DNA of 64,000 nucleotides from Rotaria socialis (taxonomy: Eukaryota > Rotifera > Eurotatoria > Philodinida > Philodinidae): NCBI GenBank assembly GCA_905331475.1, contig CAJNYU010000716.1, forward strand, positions 1 to 64,000, given 5' to 3'. The notes under the pieces were generated by a model that searched no databases, had not been told where the DNA came from, and saw nothing but the letters and a program-made list of their open reading frames with translations. Below, piece after piece: positions 1-11,964 of the stretch (position 1 is the first letter of the stretch; the number at the start of each line of letters is the position of its first letter). The position numbers were made by a program, and so were the translations under genes.

Positions 1-1410
1 TACGTTCTCTCACGAGCCTTTAAGACAATGGATTCTCTGAAGAGATGAATGCTTTCTTTTCGAAGCAAACCACATTTTCATTCTAAAATGAAAGGTCTGA
101 AGCAAAGCAAGTTGAAATTGATGTGAAAAATGATGCAATCTTCATTCGATTTTACTTTAGGGATATTTGGTCTGATTTAGAAAAATTATTATTTTAATAA
201 CGGTTTCAGTTACAACGAATTGGAGTACGCCATTCGACAGAGCTCGTCAAGTTGCATCAGGAACAGTCTTCTGACTAATTGTAGATTCATCTATTAATGA
301 TCACCCAGGTGATCAGAAAGGTTAACCGTTTTAAAGAAGAGAAAGCGTTCTACAAGTGGCAGAATATGTTCTTCACTATTCCATTTCGAAACGACCAAGA
401 ACATTTTCTTAGAATGATAGAATGCGTTCTAGTTCGTTCCATTTGAGAACGGTTTCCATTTGTTGTGGAACGTTTTCTTTTCTTAAAAAAAGAGCTTCAG
501 TTCTTTTGGAACGCATTCTTTGCCGTTCTTTTTTAGTAATATTTTTCACTGGGATATAGCTTATAATAGAGTTAAAGTCTTATGTATTTTATGGACTTGG
601 ATATTATCGATATCGTTGATTTAAAATTTTCGTGACGCAGTCATTCATATTTTATTGATTGATTCAATGAAAATAAAAAGAAGACGACATCGTTGCGCAG
701 CGCATTGAAAACACACAAATTAAAAAAAATATATATAAATTATTGTTTTTTGTACAAATTGTTCATCAAGATATCTATTGACTAAAGAATATTTAAAATA
801 TCTCCATGATGTTTATTTTTTTCTTTTTCCGCAGACAATAGTTGAAACTATTAATTTTAACTGACATAAAACTTCCCTATCAGAAAATCTCGTCAGTGAC
901 TAACGACTTTTAAGTCTATATTTAGTTTCCTTATAGAGAACTGTGCAAACATGCATACACTTTATAAGTGTTAATCAAAATATTCATCGAATTTTAATTC
1001 TTATCAACGAATGAAGAAAAGGCAAATTTTTTGTTTTTGAAAATAATCCGAAAAATAGAAGAAGTATAGGACAAAAAAAACTCCTCGGATTTGAAAATCT
1101 ACAAAATCCTACTATCCTGCATTGACCGGAAGGACCATAGTCGTTCAAAAAAATAAATTATTGAAGGAAATTTTTTCGACATGTGCATTTTTCAAAGTCT
1201 AACAGTTTTGCATCTATGGCGCATAAATATGTTAATAACATAATTGATGAACTTCTATTCTAATTCTCGAAGAAAGTGATAATTTTGTTCAAACACATAG
1301 GAGATATTCGATTAATTCTTTAGGTTTGATACCTTTCTCAGTATTGTCATAGAATGAAAAAGTCAAATGAAGAAAGCGAGATTCAATAGTAATCAAAATA
1401 AAATACATAT
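1..1410. other. Non-coding flank, no gene recognised
   Basis: AT-rich sequence with no exon-like open frame that I can support on either strand. Positions about 340-535 carry a cluster of short GAACG/CGTTC words with TTCT or TTCC neighbours, described under findings. The stretch next to 1410 is the 3' flank of the minus-strand Rubicon-homology gene. Confidence 0.5.
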
Positions 1411-3157
1411 TTATATCATATCTTGTTCATGTTTTCGTTGAATTAAACGATAACATTTTGGACAATCATGATCAATATTATCCCAACATTTTCTATGATA
1501 CGTATTTGCACAAATATTACATCGGCCAATTGTTTTATCATCATAGAATGGATAAAGCAGATCATTTCGTTTCTTGCATATTTCACAAATAAAACCTTTT
1601 GCACGACATATGACACATTGATCTATATGTTGTCTAGCTCGTCGACTAGCTGACTTAAGCATATTGGCAATTTTCTTTAATAATAATAAATCATTTAAAG
1701 AATATAAATGAATACTTTGATAAAGATAATCGCGTGCATAGAATTCTTTTAGAAATTTTTCATTTAATTCATGTTCAATACGTGTACATGTTGATAAATA
1801 GGCATGATAATTTTGAAACTGTGTTCGAGCTGCTTTTATTTCCGCCAGTAGAGGTACGACTGCGTATAAATTTTCATTATCATTTTGAATATCAAATATT
1901 GGCTGGTAATAATTCGATTGAAGTATTGATTTTGCTCGACGGCATACAGGATAAAGACGCATATCAAATGATTGAATTATTTTTGCTGGTATATACGCAT
2001 AGTCCAGAGTATGACAACGTGAACAATACAATTTGCCATAGTAATGACACCGTCGTTGAGGTTCATTTGATACTAACGACAATGGCGCACTGCAGCAATC
2101 ACAAACATTATTTTGACCAGTAACTGTCGTGTGTGGAAATTCTAGAAAACGAAAAGAATTTTTTTTCTAATAATAAAATTTCATTTTTCATTTTTTTTTA
2201 ATCGAATGGAAATAAGTAAATAGGAAAAAACGTACCTCTAATGTATAGAGAACTTTCTGGCGGTGCTTCAAATGAGAGTACTTCAAAACTATCGTCATCG
2301 ACATCTTGTTCATCAGTATCGTTATGTGTAGAATGATCATCGAATACAGATCGATCTTGATCACTGAAAATATCGTCGCTTGTTATTGATGTGCATGATG
2401 AAAAATCATTAACGCCTAAATGATAATTAATTTTGAAAAAACGACACGAATGAAGAGAAAATGACTAACCTAATGTCCAGGTAGTTTTGTCTGGTGATAA
2501 TTCGTTGCCAAACGCATTATCGAAACCAGATGAATGCGATGGCGATTGATTTTGAACTAATGTTTCTGTTAATGGATCCAGTACAGAAAGAGGTTCACTG
2601 GACAGTCTCTTACTATTAGCATTAAATGCGTCGGTCATGATTACTGAACTTGATGGCTGAAAACAAAATTCACATGGTTCGATTGTGCGCTGACAGATTG
2701 ATTTGTCTATAGATGAATCAGGTTCACACGTAGACCAGCATTGTTGCATCGGAGAGTTCGTAGTTTTTAATGAAGAAGATAATGACGATGATGGTGATCT
2801 TTGACTTTCTCTTCGACTCAATCCTGATAACTTGAAACGAAAACAAAAAATACTTTCTATGCTTTTCGGTTGTTTAGCAAGAATTTTATAACGTTGATAA
2901 ACGTAGAAAAAGACGAGTCACAAATAAAATAAAAGAAAACTGATATCAAATTATCTCGTTTGTAGTGTTGTTTTCTTGTTTTCTCCAACATTTTTCACAT
3001 GGCTTCTCAAGCCAAAAAGGTAAAAACAAATAATTATTAACCTTTATATTATCAAATATTTACTTACTCGGCGCAAAGGACCTGATAGTAATTGTGACCG
3101 TACTTGATTTAGTGTCGGCCATATCTTATCAAGTTCATTTAAAACTTCAGCTTTCAT
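1411..3157 (-). CDS. Rubicon-homology (RH) domain protein, 453 aa, 4 exons
   Basis: Exons on the minus strand: 3157-3068, 2830-2470, 2415-2236, 2141-1411; all junctions keep phase and use GT-AG. The start is the ATG at 3157, three bases after an acceptor-like AG. Residues 1-200 are Ser-rich and acidic with no domain I recognise. From about residue 215 to the end there is a cysteine/histidine-rich module: CDCC, then C-x(7)-CSRCH, a later CxxC, CVICRAKGFICEIC, then CNIC-x(3)-YHRKCW and CPKC. This matches the zinc-binding RH domain shared by Rubicon, Pacer (RUBCNL), PLEKHM1 and DEF8, which binds Rab7 on late endosomes and autophagosomes. No RUN, PH or C1 domain is encoded, so the protein is shorter than Rubicon and nearer DEF8 or Pacer in size. 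Family assignment is firm; the orthologue is not decided. Confidence 0.8.
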
Positions 3158-3940
3158 TTGCTAATATTTAAGTATGTTGAAATTTTCCTTTAGGAAATAA
3201 AAATTAAACTGCGCTGCTACTACAACCCATGTTGGACGTCATCTATTCAACTGTGCGTTGACGAAATAGTAATTAAAACGATGAAAATCATGACAAGAAA
3301 AAAGTTACAGAACACGAAAAAGAAAATAAAAAATATTAAACGAGAAGAATAATCGTCGAAAGATAAATTTGTGAGTCAAATATGACTGGAGCACAGTTTA
3401 TTTATATGCAGTAATGATAATAGAATTGAAAAGAACGTCTGTTCTATAAGTGCATATTGCCGATGATTAATATGGACCTCGACGTTCATTTATAGAAATT
3501 TTCTTTGAATCATTCATGATTTTATTTCTACTGAGAGCAAAAAGAAAAGAAAATGAAAGTAGTTATTCGATATATATCAGAAATAAAAATAAATCATATT
3601 TTGGCACAATAGATAGCATTCTCAATAGAATAACAAATATAAACAGCATCATGTGATAGCGTAGAATCGACAAAAAAAAAGAATACTCAAAGACACACAC
3701 CGGATGTGAATAGAAACAAACGTGCACAATGAAAAAATCACCAACTACGAAAAAAATAAAATCAACTGTGTGTATGTGCTCAATAACGAAAGACTAAGCA
3801 TGTCTTGTTTTAGAAGGATAAGATTAATGAAGACGAGCAGAATTATCTGGCAGATTAAAAAAAATAAGAAAATAAAATCGAAAAAAATAAATAAACGGAA
3901 AATTATTTTTGTTGTGTTGCTGCTATTTTTCTTCTTGTGC
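3158..3940. other. Intergenic spacer
   Basis: Lies between the 5' end of the Rubicon-homology gene (minus) and the 3' end of the first DUSP gene (also minus). It should hold the promoter of the former and the poly(A) region of the latter. The small open frames at 3722-3978 on both strands are A/T-rich low complexity and not credible coding sequence. Confidence 0.4.
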
Positions 3941-5451
3941 CTATTGAAGACGATAACGATTGTAAGATGATGGAACATATTTGATTGTACGGAAATTATT
4001 TGTTTTAGCTGGAATGATTAGTTCACGAGTCAATTCGAATGGTTTTGCTGATGTGGAATTTAAGCGTATTGGTTCAGGTTGTTGTAATCGATATGATGTA
4101 GTATTTATTAAATTGCTCGTTGTTCCTGTTGGGTGACTTTGGCTGTGATATACAGAAGTTGAACTCACCGGTCTATTATGACTACTATTCGCAGCAGGAT
4201 TGTAAGTATTTGAGTAGCTAGATAATGTTGTTGATGATCGTGGAGGTAATGCACTTGTTGTTGGACGAGTAAAAAGTGTATTTTGACGCATTGGCAATGA
4301 TAATGTTGGAGATGGTGAATAAGTAAATGATGCACGCAGTGGCGCAGTATTACCTATTGCCGATTTGGATGATGATGGAGCTCTACTTAGTGTACTACTT
4401 GCTGTTTGATTTGATATGGTGGTTGCTGTTCTTGTTGGTGGCCGAATAGGTCGTGCTGTTGGCATTGATAAATATATATCAGGCACGGAACCAAATGATG
4501 TGTTCACGAATGAAACTGTTGTATAGCCAAATATTGTTCTTTCGTAGGAGATTAACTAAAAGAATATAAGCAATTGATAATTATTTATTTTGAGACCAAA
4601 GACTTTCATAATTACTTGTTTAATAAAACCAAAGTTTGGTCCAACGATATGACGGCGAGAACGTAAATAATGAAATGCTTCACGTAATGACATTTGTTTA
4701 TGTTTCATTAAATAAGCTAAATGGGAAATTAAAAATAAGAAAATATCATAGTTTCGAATGATCAGGAAAATTATTCATATTTCTTTTTTAAAATGGCTTG
4801 TCTCATTAAAATTTATAAACTCAAACGGTTAATTCATCGTCTGAGACTTTCGACTATATATATAAACTTCAATAGAATTTTTAATATGTTGAAAAAACTC
4901 AAAAATAATGTACTTCGACATTGGTATGACCCCTATTGAAAAATGGTTTTATTTCTATCCTACAATACATCCACAGAAACTCTGTAGATGCCAATCACTG
5001 ATAGAGATTTCAAGTCAAAATTCGAAAATAAGTTTTTCCAATGCTCCTATCAATATTTCATCAACAGAATTATTTCTCCGGTAAGATCGCAAAAACAAAG
5101 AAAACATCATGTTGATTAAAGATTTCTATGGTTGTAATTTACGTTTATTTATTTACCCAAAATAATCGTTGCTGATCTTGATCGTCCAACATAACAATGC
5201 ACAAGTGTTTTTTTTCCTTGCTGTAAATTTTGATGTATGCGAGTTGTTAACCGATCAAAATAAGGTTGGATTGATGTTGTCGGTAAGTCCAATAAGCTTA
5301 TTTTTTCATATTCAACTGTTGGCCCAAGATCTTGCATAGGACATTCCGATGATATGTTAATAACACAGCGAATACCTTTATTTAATATCGCGTGACGAGT
5401 TTCAAGACCAGATATGTACAAATTATCGATAACTTCTGTAATACCCAACAT
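3941..5451 (-). CDS. Atypical dual-specificity phosphatase A, 336 aa, 3 exons
   Basis: Exons 5451-5157, 4716-4616 and 4555-3941 on the minus strand, junction phases 1 and 0. The catalytic domain fills residues 1 to about 145: it opens with an ITEVIDNLYISG-type start, has the general-acid Asp in LLDLP, the signature loop HCYVGRSRS with the nucleophilic Cys, then an AYLM helix and the P-N-x-GF motif. This is the small atypical DUSP fold (DUSP14/18/21 type), which removes phosphate from phospho-Ser/Thr/Tyr. The rest, about 190 residues, is a Ser/Thr/Pro-rich, probably disordered tail. It starts with a short segment (SFGSVPDIYLSM) that matches the same position in the neighbouring phosphatase, so the two genes are tandem paralogues. 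Catalytic residues look intact. The substrate is unknown. Confidence 0.85.
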
Positions 5452-5859
5452 ATTCTATTTGAAAAATGTTCACATATATATATTTATATATTTATGTACA
5501 CGTGCACACGTTCTAAAATGGAAAAGAAAACATCATATCATTATTATTTTATTGTTAATAATATTCTCTTTTTTTGTTTTTAATCCTCTTCTTATGCACG
5601 CACCGAGATTGATACATGAATGAGATTAACAATTCAAAAAGGAAACAGAAGAAGATACCCATCTGACGCCCAAGACATTGTTGCAAAAAGCGAAAGAAAA
5701 AATATTACAAATATAAATGTCATGTTGAAATAGGCGCATACCATTATTTTCTTGTAAATCATTTAAAAACATTATCAGAAAATAAAAATGAAAAAATACA
5801 TGTATTTATATATATCTATATATATATATACATATATTTTTTTATCTTGAATGTTAATA
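5452..5859. other. Spacer between tandem DUSP genes
   Basis: About 0.4 kb holding the presumed promoter of phosphatase A and the 3' end of phosphatase B. A T-rich stretch ending in AG lies three bases before the ATG of phosphatase A. A TA-rich run lies near 5810-5835. No further gene seen. Confidence 0.4.
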
Positions 5860-8244
5860 TTATGGAACTAATGGTTTAATAAAACTAGCTCGATATGTTG
5901 TTTCATAATGTGAACGTTGTTCATTATTTGCTTGTGGTGGTGGATTCGAATAACTAGCATTAAGAGGTGCTTGTTGTTGACCATTATTTGTACGTTTCAC
6001 ATTCGATGAAGGTCCATTGGCTTGTACACTACGAGCATTAGCATAGGAATTTTGTAATGCACTTGGTCCTGGTGGAACAGAACCATTTGTTGTTGCTATC
6101 GCTTGATTTAACCGTGTTACACCATATCGTGTTGGTGTTGAAAATGTTTGTTTATTCGCTGAAAATACTGACGGTTGATAAGTTGAGTTGCTGGAATTCG
6201 TTGGAACGGCAACAACAGACGGTCGGTTTGTTTGATTGGGAATCAAAGAACGAGAACGTGTTGTACTCGTTGTATTCGTTACAGGTAAATCGCGAGCTGT
6301 TGGTCGAGTTTGATTCGATGATAAGAATAATGTATCATTTGTTGTCGGACTACTTATACTAGGATTAGTAAGTGTAGAAGCGAATGATGGAGCAAAAAAT
6401 GGTAATGATGGCGGTGCTTGTTGTTGTTGTTGCTGCTGTTGATTACGTATTTGTTTGACTTCTTCAAATGCAACATCAGGAATATGTCCAAATTGCGTTG
6501 AAATCACTAAAACGAAGAAAATCAACGTCATCATACCCATGAAAACAAAATAGAATAATAACTTAGTACGTGTACACTATTGGGAAAACTTCGACGTGAT
6601 TTGTTCATGCTCTCAGTCATTCGTGTAGCTTTCTATAATGTAATCTCGGCAACTGATTGAAGGAATTTTTCTATTAGAGATACTTGATGATGATTTTGAA
6701 ATATCGACTATGCTTATTAAATTAATCGGATCTATTTTAACCTTTTCTTTTTCGAGTTTTTCGTCTTATAGGTCAAATTAACGTTCTTGTTATAAATGAA
6801 ATCTTTCGAATTTTCGAGTGTAGGTTATCATGACAGACTGATTCTAGTCATGGCATATTGGGCGTATATTTAGTTCAATATATATTTCTTATTGACCATA
6901 AAATTCTACTAAGAAAACGTTAGCAATAATCTATTTTATTTTTCTAAAACTATGCTCTTATTATTATTTTTGTCAGCGCCTCGATTCTTGGTCTATCTGC
7001 ATAATAATGTAATGTGTGCTATGCATCATGAAAACTTTTCACGATCTTTCATGCGTTTATTTCGGCAGGCAAACGAGAAGTCCGGGCCCAGAAGAAAAAC
7101 ATAAAAAATTGATTTTTATCAAGCATAATTAATCCAGCAAAAAAATAAAATGTCATCCACGCTTGCCTAATCAACTGTTTAAATTTTGTGAGAACAACAC
7201 AATATCTACAAATAGTAACACACATACGCACCATTTCTCAAAGGCACATTCAGTCGAACAAGCTAGATCTCGTGATAAGCTAGTTTTAAACAATTTCTTA
7301 CTTTTCTAACGCGACAGAAGTAGCACAAGATAGAGTTTCTTATAGATGCTTCTTGTGACGACAAAATTCAATATTCGAATTTAATGGCCTAGATTACTTA
7401 ATTATCTAGTACATAATTGCATCATCTCATAAAATTATGTTTCTAATCATGGGCAATTTTATATTCTTACATGGTTTCTATGATCACAAAAACCATATAT
7501 AAACACATGAAGAAAAAAATGAGTATACATTTTTTGAATAAATTAAAATAACGGCAAGGCACGCTAACTTACTTTTAACACTATTCTCTTTTCTTAATTG
7601 ATATTCGTATGCAATAAGTTGATTCCAAAAACCTAAATTTGGAAAGCAAATCGGCCGATGTCTTTTGCATAATAAATATGCATCGCGCAAAGACATATTC
7701 ATATAGCGAACCAAATACGCACAAAGAATTGTTACACCTAAACGAAAAGCATTATTAGAAGAAGAAAAAATACCATAATAGAATATAAGTTGATTTTACT
7801 TCGACTGATACCAGCCATGCAATGAACAAGAACTTTATTTTGTTTACTGACATTAATATGAGAATGAATTTTATCAGTTAATGGATTAAAAAAGTTGCTT
7901 ATAGGAGCTGTTGGAAAATCAATAATATCAAATTTTTCCAATTTGATAGGCTTAGGATAAACAATAGGAGCTGATTCAACAGCAACATTCTATAATATCG
8001 TAGTAAAAATTTGATTTAAAATTTTTTTAAAGCAAAATAAATATCTACCAATATATATGTGATTCCTAATTTTTGTATTTGTTCAACAGTAGCTGCCATT
8101 TGACCTAAGAAAAGAAACACAATAAAAACAACATGCTTTCTTTTGATTGAGAAATAAACCTGATACAAACAATTGTGGTGTTATTTCTGAAACTGACATC
8201 AAATATGTCATTCGATTGAGATTGAGCATTGCATTTGAATCCAT
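5860..8244 (-). CDS. Atypical dual-specificity phosphatase B, 380 aa, 5 exons
   Basis: Exons on the minus strand: 8244-8160, 8104-8049, 7989-7800, 7737-7573, 6506-5860; phases agree at every junction. The fourth intron (6507-7572) is about 1.07 kb, the others 55-65 nt or so. Residues 10 to about 180 form the phosphatase: SEITPQLFVSG opening, Asp in IIDFP, signature HCMAGISRS with the catalytic Cys and Arg, CAYLVRYM helix and P-N-x-GFW. The tail starts with FGHIPDVAFEEV, aligned with the same segment of phosphatase A, then a poly-Gln run of eight and a long Ser/Thr/Asn/Pro-rich region. The hydrophobic stretch read upstream of the last exon is intron sequence ending in a TTTTAG acceptor, not a signal peptide. 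Catalytically competent by motif; substrate unknown. Confidence 0.85.
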
Positions 8245-11026
8245 TAAAGTGATAGATATTAAAATGATTTTTTACGTCTGCTAAAAGACAATAAAAATCA
8301 ATGATTATAATGATGTAGAAAAAAAAATGAAATCAAGCGTTCGGTTATGAAAATTTTATGAGCCCTGAAAAATCGAGTGGATTATTGAAAAAAAGAATTT
8401 ATTCTATTCAACATTCCATATCTCGTGATTGAGTTATTTGGCAAACCTCAATAACAGCCCGTGCCTAAGCAACCTACCGTGGGCAAAAAATAAATATAAT
8501 GAAAATGAGTAAACGAAAGGAAATGGAATAATATTTATATCTCAATACTTACGCAATCCAGTAAAAGTTCTTTTCTGAAAAAAAAAATTAATTAAACGAT
8601 TCCAATATGATTAGTCAATGATCATCCAATAGAAATGTTTTCCGCAAACTGACTGACTAGTATCAATCACCCGTAATTGACGCACAGTAGTTCTATTTTG
8701 TTACTCACTTCCATAGCGAAGTAATGACTCACGACTAAATACAGCTTCTGTAGTTTCGTGAAAATATACGAAGAATATGTACCAATGATGAGTCAAATAA
8801 CTGTATGACTAAAGAAACTCATGTTTCATACTCCTCTATTCAATGAGTGATCTCGGGCGTTTGATCTGTGTGTATATATATTTTTTCAATGATTTCTTTG
8901 AATAATGTTACAATTAAGTAGTTTAACGAGTATATGTAGATTGCTCAGTGTAAAGTCATTGTTCTTCTTGTAAGTACCTGAAAATTCATTGATAATCTAC
9001 TCAAATCAATGTACTGATGTTAATATATAATCATGATAGCTATCTAAACCGCTTTGAGATATTTGATAATGCTGAAACTATTGTATGGATAGATCAACTA
9101 GTAAATGACTTGTACCTACAGGTACTCATAATGATGACATTAATGTTGTTAATATTGATGATAACGATGATATATATTTCACGTTGGCATGGAGTGATAG
9201 TGTGTTGCGTGTACATCAATAGCCGCATCATCTGTATATAATAGATGTAACTTTTTAGATAAAACACATGGTGTTGATGTTCTAGTATATTTAGACGAGC
9301 ATTATTGCTCTAGGTCATTTATCTCTTGTTGGTTTATGAGAAAAACACAAAGATTCTTGTTTTTGATGTATTGAATTTCATGAATTTATTTTTACATACG
9401 AATAAAACATAATGATAATTTGAAAAGATCAACTTGATCTCATGTTCGATGATGAAATATAGAGCGAAACCACCCTTCATGGAATCATAGGAAAAATAGT
9501 TTCTTTTGAATATTTCTGTAGTTTCGTAAAAAAAAAAGGCAAATGTCTACATTATTACTAGCATTGATAGAGCAACACATTTTGTGAAAAGAATTTAGGT
9601 CTATGCATCATTGTGTGAGAAAATAGAACTGATCAAGTATTTGAAACCGTGACATATACAAAATGATGAGTAATGATTAGTTATTCTATGCTTAGAATCA
9701 TTAATCTCTTCTACCATTCTAAATCATACACTCGTATATGAGAATTATTTGAAGATAGAAGGATATGAAAAAGCAGGAGCTAGTCGATATGCAACTTTGA
9801 GTAGTAATAGAGTGCAAAATGAATCATGATATCTGTAAATTTTAGGTTGATTGATAAAAAATTCATTCTCAATGTAGTGCTATGCCAATTAGCTTCTTTT
9901 GACCTTTCAAGAGATAATGTTACAGACAAGAATCGTTCAATCTTGAAATGTTATTCACATATTATTATCGAAAATGAGGTTTAATTCATAGAAGAGCTGT
10001 GTAAATAAGTTTAATTCAAAAATAAAATGTAATAATGAAAAGTTTATTATGCTTTCTATCTGAGATCTTCTGTAAACTCGATCGTATTTTTCTGTATTTA
10101 TGTTTAGAATTCGATCCATTCATTCAGAGTCATTAACTTTTCGTCATTGTTACCGTTGCAGATTTTAACTACAAGTATCGTTGATGAAAACTTCGAAAAA
10201 ATGTAAATTAAAACATTTATCATAGAAATATTGATTTACAATATTGTACCTCATTTCATTGAAAGCCTATCTGTAATTAAACCACTGTATATTGGGCGAG
10301 TAAAATGGTATAGAAATTACAATTATCGTAGTAAGACGCGACAAAATAAAAAGGAAAAGACCTTTCAGCTCATGTTTGTTTGAATAGTATTTTCATCGTT
10401 TTCTTTTTATTGATCGTACAATGTCGTCTGCTCTATCGATGACATTTGAAGTGTGAATAGTGCATGTTGTTAAATTGTATCGATTTCCAAGTATGTGTCA
10501 AGAAAAACGAATGCAGAACCTTTTCTCACTTACGCCTTCTTTATAGACAACAGAACAGAACGAGAATCTTTTCTCAGAAAACTTGATATGTAATTCATTA
10601 CAAACACTTAATACGAAAACTATTTGGTAAAATGGATACAGAAGTCAGTTGTGTATACATTAGAAAATGAATACTCTGTCGACTTGCCAGTAATAAGTGC
10701 TGCGTTCTCTTAATGGAAATCAAAATGCAGATTTTATTCATGACATGGACCGACAGGTACGTTTCTGCTAGGACTACGTACATTTTCCACCGCGATTGTT
10801 TTAAACAGAAACGTTTTTGAAAAATGCTTTATAAAAACGAATAGTAGTTTTTTTTAGACAGAATAAATTATACTCAAGTGAAATCTGTAGGAAAAGAGCG
10901 CCCTCTTTTGCTTTAAGAGTTGCTCTTATATAATAAAGATCATTGGGAGCTAAATCAGCCCTATAGTTGCTAACTGTTGCTTACTATTTGATTTACTTAT
11001 TTTTTCTTATTCATATATCAATAAAA
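8245..11026. other. Intergenic region between divergent genes
   Basis: About 2.8 kb between the start of phosphatase B (minus) and the HAD gene (plus). It should contain both promoters. An acceptor-like TTTTAG lies at 8281-8286 (minus reading), 36 bases before the phosphatase B start. Small open frames such as 9017-9241 have no homology I recognise, no matching splice sites and A/T-biased composition. Nothing else is supported. Confidence 0.4.
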
Positions 11027-11964
11027 ATGCTTCGAATCTATTTATCAAACATAATCCGTCCTCAGGTAGTTTTGTTCGTTTTCGTAAACTTTATATATTT
11101 TATTCTTATCTCAAAAGTCTTCTTCAGCTATCTTTGTCAGTTCGCCATTTCGCAACTAAACGGCGAGAACTCGACGCAGTTATATTCGATGTCGATGGTA
11201 CTCTTATTGATACTGTGGATTTTCATGCAAAAGCTTGGCATGATGCATTAGAATATTATAATATTAAATCAAATTTATCTGATGTTCGTATGCAAATTGG
11301 TAAAGCTGCGGATCAATTATTACCTGTGTTCGCAACTGAAGAGCAAATAAAAAAATATGGTAAAGAAATTTCCGAGAAAAAAGCAAAACTATTTCAAGAT
11401 GATTATCTTCATCAAATAAAACCATTTCCCGGTGTTCGACAATTGTTTGAATTAATCAAACGACGAAATATACTAATTGCACTTGCTTCATCAGCACAAA
11501 CTGATGAGTTAGAACTTTATAAACATATTGCTAATGTTGCTGATCTCATTGATTGTCAAACTAGTTCAAATTCAAAAGATGTCAAGCGATCTAAACCGTA
11601 TCCTGGTAGAAAATAAATAGAATTATTGTAATATATGAAATAATTTCATTTTGCATAAATTTAGATATATTCTTAGCAGCATTGAAATTATTAAAATATC
11701 CATCGACTGATCGTGCCGTTGTTGTTGGTGATACGCCGTGGGATGCGCAAGGTAAAATAATCTGCTGAACGTTTCTTACAACGAATTATTTTTTGTTTTG
11801 TTTCTATTTTAGCTGCTCTAGCAGCAAAATTACCAATTGTTGGAGTACTTTGTGGTGGCTTTGAGAGAGAATTATTGCGTAAATCTGGTTGCGCATGGGT
11901 TTATCGTGATATAATTGAATTGACAGAAAATTATGATCAAGTAACAAAGGATATTTTAAAATAG
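11027..11964 (+). CDS. HAD-superfamily phosphatase, bacterial type, predicted mitochondrial leader, 251 aa
   Basis: Exons 11027-11065, 11128-11605, 11665-11751 and 11813-11964. The 61-62 nt introns follow GT-AG and keep phase. The core carries all four HAD motifs: nucleophile FDVDGTL (about residue 32), the Ser/Thr of ALASSA, the conserved Lys of RSKPYP and the acidic pair in VVGDTPWDA. An alpha-helical cap lies between motifs I and II, as in phosphoglycolate-phosphatase/beta-phosphoglucomutase-like enzymes. The sequence (HAKAWHDAL, ASSAQTDELE, GDTPWDAQAA, VLCGGF) resembles bacterial HAD hydrolases more than animal ones I know. The first 13 residues, on their own exon, together with the next 13 make an Arg-rich, acid-free, amphipathic N-terminus typical of mitochondrial import signals. 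Likely an old horizontal gain that became intronised and targeted; substrate not determined. Confidence 0.85.

Noticed and set aside
6507..6540. Hydrophobic N-terminus that would give the DUSP B tail a signal peptide
   Set aside because: It is T-rich intron sequence ending in a TTTTAG acceptor; joining to the upstream DUSP exon keeps phase and matches the paralogue.
9017..9241. Open frame of 74 codons in the intergenic region
   Set aside because: Biased Ile/Met/Leu composition from AT-rich DNA, no domain and no splice partners.
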